Assembly: GCA_001579985.1 (NCBI GenBank)
Contig: LRSR01014310.1
Coordinates: 1-64,000, forward strand
Source: Hypsibius dujardini
Lineage: Eukaryota > Tardigrada > Eutardigrada > Parachela > Hypsibiidae
Length of the DNA stretch: 64,000 bases
Direction of reading: 5' to 3'
Shown: one piece after another, positions 57,201 through 64,000 of the stretch
How positions within the stretch are numbered: the stretch's first letter is position 1
Layout: every line of letters begins with the position of its first letter
The notes under the pieces: model-generated
Database searches by the model: none
The model's input: only the letters and a program-made list of their open reading frames with translations
Told to the model about the DNA's origin: nothing
Position numbers and translations under genes: made by a program

Positions 57201-60035
57201 CTGGATTAAATAATTAAATTTGGAATAATAATTATCGTCCGCTCTCGACGCTTTTCGGGGCTGAGACATTCCGATAATACGACGCAAAGCTTGCATTCGC
57301 CACAGCAGTTGATCAAATGATTATTGGTGCAACAGAATTATCATTACTCATTTCTTCGTGAACGAGGCTAGTGAACCGCAGCTGAGGCTTTAGCAATATT
57401 TTTCGACCTTGACAAATTGATTTTCGAACATAATTTCATTTTGGTAGCCATCAATTATTTAAAGTTGACGAAATTTCAAAGCTATGTAAACAACGGAAAT
57501 TTCTCTGCGTTACAAAACTCTTTTTTGGTTTGAATAAACTTTGCTTGAATCTATTTTGATAAAAAACTTAACCAGGAAATTACTTGGGATCGGTCGATAT
57601 TTAAATGATAAATGTTAAAATACATAAATGATAAGCTATTTAAATGATGAAGAAATGCTGAAGAAATTGTTTTCTGAAATTCACCTATTCAGTTCATTAT
57701 TTGTATATAAAATAACATTCAAGATGATTGGGGTGTCAAATCCCAGTTCGTCCTCTTTTGTTTCAGTTCACAAAAAATTGGTTGTTAAACCTTGAATAGT
57801 GACTGAAAAGTTCGCCAACTGTCCATCGTTTTTCGAATCGGCAGCTGATAAAACTGCAAATTTTTGCTGAACCAAGGCTTCAAATCTGGTTAGGTTTGCC
57901 TTAATCTCGCGCAACGTGTCCGAGATCCTCGAAGCAAATTCCGGCTGTCTAGGCATCTGCCCTTCGGTTGCAGATTTATCCGGTACGTTGATTCGAGTCC
58001 TCAGTTCCGACGTGGTTCGTGCCACTTTAATCTGGATATTCGCAATGGCCGTCGTCGAGGTGGTGGCTCCTCGAGAAGCCGCCAGATTAATTTTTCTCAG
58101 TTGAAATGGTTTGATGATGAATTTCTCCCCGTCCCACATGCTAACTTGACGGGCGTCCATCAACAGAGACTTCAATCGAGTTTGTTCTTCGTTGACAGAC
58201 ATTGGGGCGGCTTGGGAGTTGTTCCTGTCTGGGCACACAAGTCCCCAAGAGCCACTTGATTTAAGGCTGCTCCAGATGGTTCGCAAATCTTCAAAGAGGA
58301 CGTCAAATTCGGAAGGCGTCGCTAGTTGTGTAGTTGAAACAATTGCGCCGGGTCTTTCTAAACTGGCGACCTCAGAACTGCTGCTGATGATTGCTCGCTT
58401 TAGAGCGTCCCGCAGATGTCGATCATTTTTGTTGTAGATGTCATTCATGATCTACAAATGGGTAAACGCATGCTTGATTTAGAGACATGACGGATATGGG
58501 TCTCGGGGGGGGGGAGTCCGAGGCATAATTGACCGTTCGCTGGCCGGGGGGAGGTCAATCCCAAATTCGAATTATAATTAGAGATCCTTGGGAGGGCGAT
58601 GCAACCGTGAATTTACCCATTTTGCTAGTGATAAAATGCCTCTTCCACATTTTGGGAAAAAATAAAAACGAATTTAGAACGTTTAACATTTTCATTTAAC
58701 TATTTAACTCAGCAATATTTTACACTTTTTTCTATTTTAGTAGTTCTTTTTAGCTACATTTCCGACCTATATTTATTATTTTCATTCAGTATTTTAGTTC
58801 CATTAAAACGGTTCGGGATGAGATTCCGACAAAAATTGTATTACATTATCCTTTCAATTATAGCACCTCTTACCTTACCTCTTACCTTTGTTGTGATATC
58901 CGGTCGAGCGTTTTTTGCCCTCCAAAAGACAGCGTTCCACATGTCACGAGTCAAATCGCTCGATCCGACCTTCTCCACCTCCATCAACTCTTCCAGATGG
59001 CGAGCAACATTGACAATTTCATCAGAACTGACAAAAACGTTCCCGTCTTTTATCTCAGTGGCGATGATGTTGCTTGACACATCCAGCTCAATCTTCTTCA
59101 GATCAGCCACAGGCAAGTAAATCATATCCTCGTTGGGAAACTTTCGCAGTATTTTGCCAAATAATTCGGAGCGTTGCAAATGCTGAAACTTGATCTCGAC
59201 AGAACGTATTTCAGTACGATGCGTTTGTAGACTGTAGAAGACTTCGAGATTCGAGGTAAACACTTCCGGATGATGGCGAATATTATCCGCGACTTCACTG
59301 CATGTTTCGTTGGTAGAACAAGTGATTCGAAAGCTGAAGGTGGACGGCTGATTGGCATAAGAGATCCATTTATTAGCAATATAGTACTTTTCAGAGCGTA
59401 CTTCGCTGTCGATTCTGATCTCCTCAATCGGCAGCATTCGAATGCTGTATTTCGAGACATTCCGTCCTAGCTCAGATGACACGGCCGTTTGAATGGCTTG
59501 CCGATACTCGGGAGACCACATTTTGACTTGAAAAAAAGTTTCAAATGTTTCCGTTAAGTTGTTGTAGTGGGTTGTCGTTAAGTTCGGTTGTAGAATGAGT
59601 GCCGGAGAGTAGTAAAATCGTTGGAAGGAGCTGTGTTCTGTGCCTTCCTTTTTATAGATAGAGATCTGGAAATTGTCGTATTCCAACGAGATGAAGGCAT
59701 TCGGAGACACCTCAATTGCTCCCCATCCTACAAGCAGAATGCAGCGCTACTTTATCTATATTATTCGTTTAAAAAGGAAACCAACTTAATATGTAAAAAT
59801 ATACTTCTTATAATGACAAAAAAATGTATAAGAAAAATAAAAAAAAACTTAAATATTTGTGACTACTCAGTAAGTTAAAGTAAACGTTTGCGTCAAGTTG
59901 TGGGCCATTTTGACTGAGTTTGTAGATACTCAGCGTTTCCGATTTGGTTACAGTTGGTGAGGCATTTTCAACCCTTCTCACAAGAAATAGAAAATACGTG
60001 AATTTCAATACAAAACAGGACACGAGATGACTCAT
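54239..60035 (-). CDS. B4: secreted coiled-coil / YWTD-propeller / EGF protein
   Basis: Nine exons: 60035-59930, 59727-58886, 58451-57791, 57044-56493, 56408-56237, 55150-55008, 54729-54594, 54532-54420, 54351-54239. The total is 2838 bases, 945 residues. Signal peptide MSHLVSCFVLKFTYFLFLV. The head (residues 36-316) and second region (316-536) match B2 and B3. Exon 4 starts at a different acceptor (57,045, CTTGCAG) from B3: the ancestral acceptor upstream is kept, but the sequence after it has stops, so the gene appears to have moved its splice site while keeping phase. The stalk has one 43-residue unit (NLTQSDSLTRQRLTDMSDTI). Propeller motifs HHLYWTNGQTG, SIYWSH and LYWADD are kept. The 113-base exon 8 is a 3-base in-frame deletion of the usual 116. 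A possible upstream Met (60,047) is less likely by homology. Confidence 0.83.
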
Positions 60036-61311
60036 TGTTTCCTGCATCTAGATCACAAAAAGATTCTTTACCAAGATGTGTCACTCACAATGCTAGTTTG
60101 ACACCTTGAAATAAAAAGAATAGAAGCCTTGCCGCAAACTAGCGCCAATAAATACAGTTAGTGTTTGTTGCTTCAGCATGCAAGTGTTGAGATGCGCTTC
60201 CTGATTATATTGTCTGAGTAAAATGGAACTGAAAATATAATCGTAACTTCCCGTTCGACGGAGGTTTCGTTCGGTGTTGATCGGTGAGGCAGAGAAGTCA
60301 AGTTACATAATCACAGCCAGGATCGTTTGCAGACGACAGCGGAAGTGACGTCCTTTCACAGTTTGTTTGTGAGAAGGCATGTTACGTTGCACTATTTATC
60401 GTCACGAACTTCTTTTCCATCGATGAATAAAGGCTCGTCGCTTTTTGCTGTCAGCTTAAGGGGAAAGCAAAACACACTTTTGTGATCGCAATTGAAAAGG
60501 ATCTGTATGCCTCGGACGTGATACATAGTCTCAGATGACAACACAATCAGCGACATCAGTGAATGCATTGTTTCTTTTATCGCACGCGCGGAATTAGTGG
60601 CTAAGTCATAAAACGGCTTGTAAAACGTTACCGCGTACGACAAAATTTTTGAAAGGTAATGAATTTATTCGAAATTGAACGGTGGCTAGGCCAACCGACA
60701 GCTGCAATCACAATAGAACAATACGAACTTTAATTACGCTAAAAGCAAAAATAAGTCCGAAATGCTAAGAACACAACATCAGTTTCAAGAGGAGTTGAAA
60801 CCATCCTGCTGTCGAATGGTAGCAATAGGATATTTAATCATTTCTCCGGAGTAATATTGTGAGAGAAAAACAAAACCAAAAAAACAGTGAATATGAAATT
60901 ACAGGCTATACAGATAAACAATTATACCGCGCCATTAATACCCACAGCCTTTAAACCACAGCAGAAACACTTCCCAACAAATTTCTTTCCAAATCCGTTT
61001 TGCCTCACCCAAATGAAATATTGGCGACCTACCGTGGGTCTTAAAAAACATCGTTTCTCGAATCAAGTGTCACACAGAAAGGAATCAGTACAAACTAGGC
61101 GGACATTTTCCGTCTCACACTTTTTTATACACACCCAACCATCCATCAATTCAGTCGCAACTCACTACTTATTGTTTTTGATGTTTTGAATATATTTCCT
61201 TCAGAAAATATCCTCAACAAATATTTAATTAAAAATTGACCGAGCTAACATTCAGTGCAGTCACCAACAAAGTAACTAAAGCCCATAGAGCTATAATTCA
61301 GAACATCTTAC
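60036..61311. other. 5' flank of B4, then AT-rich spacer
   Basis: 60,036-60,860 matches the other type B flanks; the TATA-like site is at about 60,232-60,243. From 60,860 to 61,311 I see no exon. In particular there is no glycine-zipper exon downstream of the Cys-rich gene. Confidence 0.45.
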
Positions 61312-61729
61312 CTGGAAAAAGTTCTGATGCCACAGGTGTAACAGTTATAGGTGGTTTATGGTGAGGAGCAATCGTACCCTGTTTGCGTTGAGAGTACATT
61401 GTCGGCGTCGCCGCCGTTGCCGTAGCAGTCGTCATCCTTGCCATCGGAATATCTTCAGCCGCTCCGGCCGAACACATTCCGCCATTCGTGTTTTGTTGGT
61501 CCCGCTCGCAACCTGCCGCGCACTCTGTCAAGAAAGCCGGTTCCTCCCTTTGACGGCAAGTATAAAGAATCTTGGGGTTGCTGTCCAGCTCATGATCGAG
61601 TCGCTCCCAGCACGACCGCGGAAGACTCCTGGCGCACACTTGTCCGTCTACGATGCAGCATGCTGATAGGTATTTCAGAAAGAGAGGGGAAGCCATTAGC
61701 AGCCAGCTGAAGACCGTCCGATTCCCCAT
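61312..61729 (-). CDS. Cys-rich secreted protein, first coding exon
   Basis: It starts MGNRTVFSWLLMASPLFLKY, a clear signal peptide, followed by six Cys in VCARSLPRSCWERLDH, LYTCRQREEPAFLTECAAGC and GGMCSAG. A Thr/Ala/Pro-rich region (MTTATATAATPTM, HKPPITVTPVASELFP) comes next. A good donor (CCAG/GTAAGAT) ends the exon at 61,312; without splicing the frame stops at 61,298 (143 residues). The Cys pattern resembles small invertebrate secreted modules, but I cannot name the family. No second exon is visible to the left. Its donor phase (1) fits the glycine-zipper exon at 19.1-19.4 kb. It stands alone between B4 and an A-type fragment. Confidence 0.55.
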
Positions 61730-61990
61730 TGTAAATGATAAACGCTCAGTTCACGGCTGTTCACTAATAAAATCCGCAGCCCACAGTTGAACTAACTCGG
61801 CTCACAGTATAAGTTACTCGATGTCTAGCTGTCACAAAGCGATAAATTCCGCGTGTGTGGAGGTTTTCCTTCCGATCGCTTAGTCTATCTGGGTACAATG
61901 TACATAGTTGCGTGGTTTTTTATTTTCGCTAACGGGAACCCTTAAGACAACTCGGTCTCCATTGACGGAAGTAACGTCACGCCAATCGCG
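61730..61990. other. Upstream region of the Cys-rich gene
   Basis: Short, less AT-rich spacer with no ORF. A TATA-like string (CTTATACTG on the - strand, about 61,808) lies 80 bases from the start codon. Weak evidence. Confidence 0.25.
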
Positions 61991-62330
61991 CTATCTGTTT
62001 TGATACGGCACAACTTCATCAGGCCACCGATAGGCTTCATCCATGATTCCGTTCTTTTGACGTTTGGTTTACAAGACGAACCGTCATGTATTCAATCTGT
62101 CATCCTGCTACTAACTACAGTTAGTAGTAATTATAGTTAGTAGTAATGATAATAATCTGGCATATACAGATTGATGTCAGATACATTTTGAGGATCCTTT
62201 CCCAATATATATCCCTCGAACAACGATCCGTTCGGAGGAGCCAAAAAAAGGCGTCGGATTCGTCTTTGATATTAGCCGCAATGGAAGAAGCATCATTCAT
62301 ACATGAGGTTCTACATACACATATCCCTAT
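61991..62330 (-). pseudogene. Fragment of a type A gene (exons 1-2)
   Basis: Exon 2 homology (NGIMDEAYRWPDEVVPYQ) at about 62,068-61,998 and decayed exon 1 homology (DASSIAANIKDESDAF) at about 62,300-62,160 remain. The frame is broken around the FEGDI region. The rest of the gene is absent. It shows that a third type A copy once lay at this end of the array. Confidence 0.7.
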
Positions 62331-62665
62331 GAAGATTTTTATATACAGCAATTTCTATATTCTTGACAGGCACACGGGATGCATGACGAAATCAAAAACC
62401 AATCGTTACCGAGTCTGTTTCAAAAACAAATTGCAATCTCCATTTTGCTTTAATGAATCCGACACAACATTGTTAATTTAAAAATATCCGCAAATCAGAT
62501 ATTTCAATTTCCGATTTTTAAGCATTTTAAGTTTGCGTCAGCTAATCAAAGAAACTTTCAATCGAATTTGTTCATTTGTGATTTTAATTTATCGTCACGT
62601 CCAGCTACTAATATGTTTTGATTTATTTAATTTTTCAAATTTCTCATTTAATTAAACTGAAAAAA
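62331..62665. other. Spacer matching the NOL6 downstream flank
   Basis: 62,500-62,665 matches 16,180-16,360 and 42,790-42,960. The match resumes at about 63,750 on the other side of the hAT-like insert. No gene. Confidence 0.45.
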
Positions 62666-63747
62666 TACAGCTCACAAGGGGTCGGAACGGAAGCGCTCTT
62701 GTCGATCAGCCTGAATTTTTCGTTTTAAATAGCATACAAACTATGTAGATTTTAGAAAAAAATTTCATCTGCCGGCGAGCTGTAATCTCGGCGGAAAAAA
62801 TCTAAAGTTCCAGGAGCACACTGATGTCTTGTTCGTAGACTTCAACGATTGATTGTTTGATTGTTGGTAGTTAATTCACGATCGTATTTGATTTAAGTTA
62901 CCACACTTACATACAAGAAATAAACATTTTTTACGCCTCTACAGGCCTCAAACTATCACTTTCAAAAGAAGTATAAGAAATCTAAAACAGTAACTGTTTT
63001 CAGTGACTGATTCAATTCGCTGAAATGGCACGGCCAGGCTTAGTATTCATACCAGGCTTTGATTGATTGAACAAGTCGTATTTCAACTAATTAAACAATC
63101 AAGCCTGAATTCACAATTAGAAATGCAGCGCAGGCATTCCTGTAGGCACGTAGTGTTTTAATTAACGTTACTGACAGGAAGAAATATAATAAATAACGTC
63201 CGAAATTAGCAGGAAGGAGCTCAAACTTGCTGATCACATTGCAAGTAAGTATACAAATGATCCAATCAAACAATCAATCACGAGTCGCCACTGATTCCTG
63301 AACATCAAATCAATTGCTTGTAGTTATTCTGTCACGACATTTACACCTAGTTTATTTGTTGGTGAATTTCGTATCAGAATCAATCATAGCTATGACGATG
63401 TTAAATCTGGCTGTGCTGCAGTTGAGTTCTTCAAATAATTTCCAATGGTTTCTTACAATAATTATCTTCAAATATGACAGTTTCAGTCTAGTACCCGTTT
63501 AAAAGATAAGTTTTAAAATTTATTCAAATAGTTCGGGCGTCTCAATCAGTCAATCAAACATTGAAGCCTACGACCAAGACAGCAGTGTGCTCCTGGAACT
63601 TTGGATTTTTTTTCCGATAAGACTTCAGCTCGCCGGCAGATGAAATTTCATTCTAAAATCTACATAATTTTTATGCTATTTGTAACAAAAAATTCAGGCT
63701 GATCGGCATGAGCGCTTCCGTTCCCACCCCTCGTCAGTTAAAGCTCA
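62666..63747. mobile_element. hAT-like non-autonomous element
   Basis: Terminal inverted repeats of about 200 bases start CAAGGGGTCGGAACGGAAGC on the left, with the matching right end near 63,700-63,739. ACAGCTCA (62,666-62,673) and AAAGCTCA (63,740-63,747) look like an 8-base target duplication with one change. The uninterrupted site survives at 16,350 and 42,950. A CA-GGGGTCGG start and 8-base duplications are hAT features. No transposase ORF; the small ORFs inside are unsupported. Confidence 0.6.
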
Positions 63748-63904
63748 TTTTTCAATTTAGTTTTGCCATCCCTAGACACGAATAACATCCATTCAGACAA
63801 CAATTAAATCCTGTCATATTTCCTGTTCGATATTCACTTCCCATCCTAATCCTTATACAAACAAACAAAAACAGCCAACAGAGACGCACCAAATAAAGAC
63901 ATGT
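63748..63904. other. NOL6 downstream flank
   Basis: Matches 16,360-16,503 closely, including the tttccacttttccggtcg region at the gene end. No ORF. Confidence 0.45.
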
Positions 63905-64000
63905 TCAAATTTTCCACTTTTCCGGTCGAATTTCGACATGCCAAACCAAACCGTTGCCCAACAGCCTGAAATCTTCCACCATCGCCGCGATATTCGGAGA
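63905..64000 (-). CDS. NOL6: NOL6 C-terminal end (partial, runs off the window)
   Basis: The frame reads SPNIAAMVEDFRLLGNGLVW, then HVEIRPEKWKI, and stops at 63,905-63,907. This agrees with the family C terminus (an EDF-L-GLV-VE-R-W pattern). Unlike the copy at 16.5 kb it keeps the full tail, so it may be the 3' end of a working NOL6 gene lying to the right. It would be transcribed leftward, like the A and B genes. Confidence 0.75.
   Translation of the reverse strand, partial: SPNIAAMVEDFRLLGNGLVWHVEIRPEKWKI

Noticed and set aside
1-64000. tRNA and rRNA genes
   Set aside because: I found no convincing cloverleaf or rRNA core by eye; a covariance-model scan would be needed to exclude small ones.

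Overview
This is nuclear DNA from a multicellular animal, most likely an invertebrate. It is AT-rich. Its genes have many short exons with GT-AG introns and encode secreted animal domains (astacin, bulb-type lectin, YWTD propeller, EGF). It also holds pieces of the housekeeping genes ATP synthase subunit f and NOL6, and many small inverted-repeat elements. I cannot name the phylum from the sequence.

The window is a tandem array of one ancestral unit. Each unit reads, left to right: the last exon of mitochondrial ATP synthase subunit f (+ strand), then a convergent multi-exon gene on the - strand whose 3' exons encode a YWTD beta-propeller and a final EGF module. The - strand genes come in two types that share this tail exon for exon (exon lengths 172, 143, 136, 116 and 113 bases, with few exceptions) but carry unrelated heads. 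Type A (about 1.6-7.3 kb and 22.5-29.3 kb) has a signal peptide, an astacin prodomain and protease, and two bulb-type lectin domains. Type B (34.9-40.7, 44.0-49.4 and 54.2-60.0 kb, with broken copies at 10.1-13.5 and 31.4-32.8 kb) has a signal peptide, an unrecognised domain of about 280 residues, a second unrecognised region of about 220 residues, and a coiled-coil stalk of variable length. My exon models for A1, A2, B2, B3 and B4 each sum to a multiple of three (846, 846, 1116, 922 and 945 residues), which strongly supports the splicing.

Layout: subunit f exon copy 1, A1 (0-7.3 kb); subunit f copy 2, B1 pseudogene (9.1-13.5 kb); NOL6 3'-half pseudogene with an abutting glycine-zipper exon (16.5-19.4 kb); subunit f copy 3, A2 (20.4-29.3 kb); subunit f copy 4 split by a solo LTR, a B-type pseudogene and a NOL6 fragment (30.7-34.0 kb); B2 (34.9-40.7 kb); subunit f copy, B3 (43.5-49.4 kb); the only subunit f exon 2 plus a truncated exon 3, then B4 (52.1-60.0 kb); a Cys-rich secreted protein exon, an A-type fragment, and the intact 3' end of another NOL6 copy running off the right edge (61.3-64 kb).

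Spacers and introns hold non-autonomous elements with visible ends: a piggyBac-like element with TTAA flanks, a hAT-like element, a 1.15 kb foldback palindrome, several MITEs and three solo-LTR-like relics. The proteins are predicted to be secreted or pericellular. Type A should process or bind extracellular matrix or glycans, and type B looks like a stalked propeller. The joint role of the two is inference.
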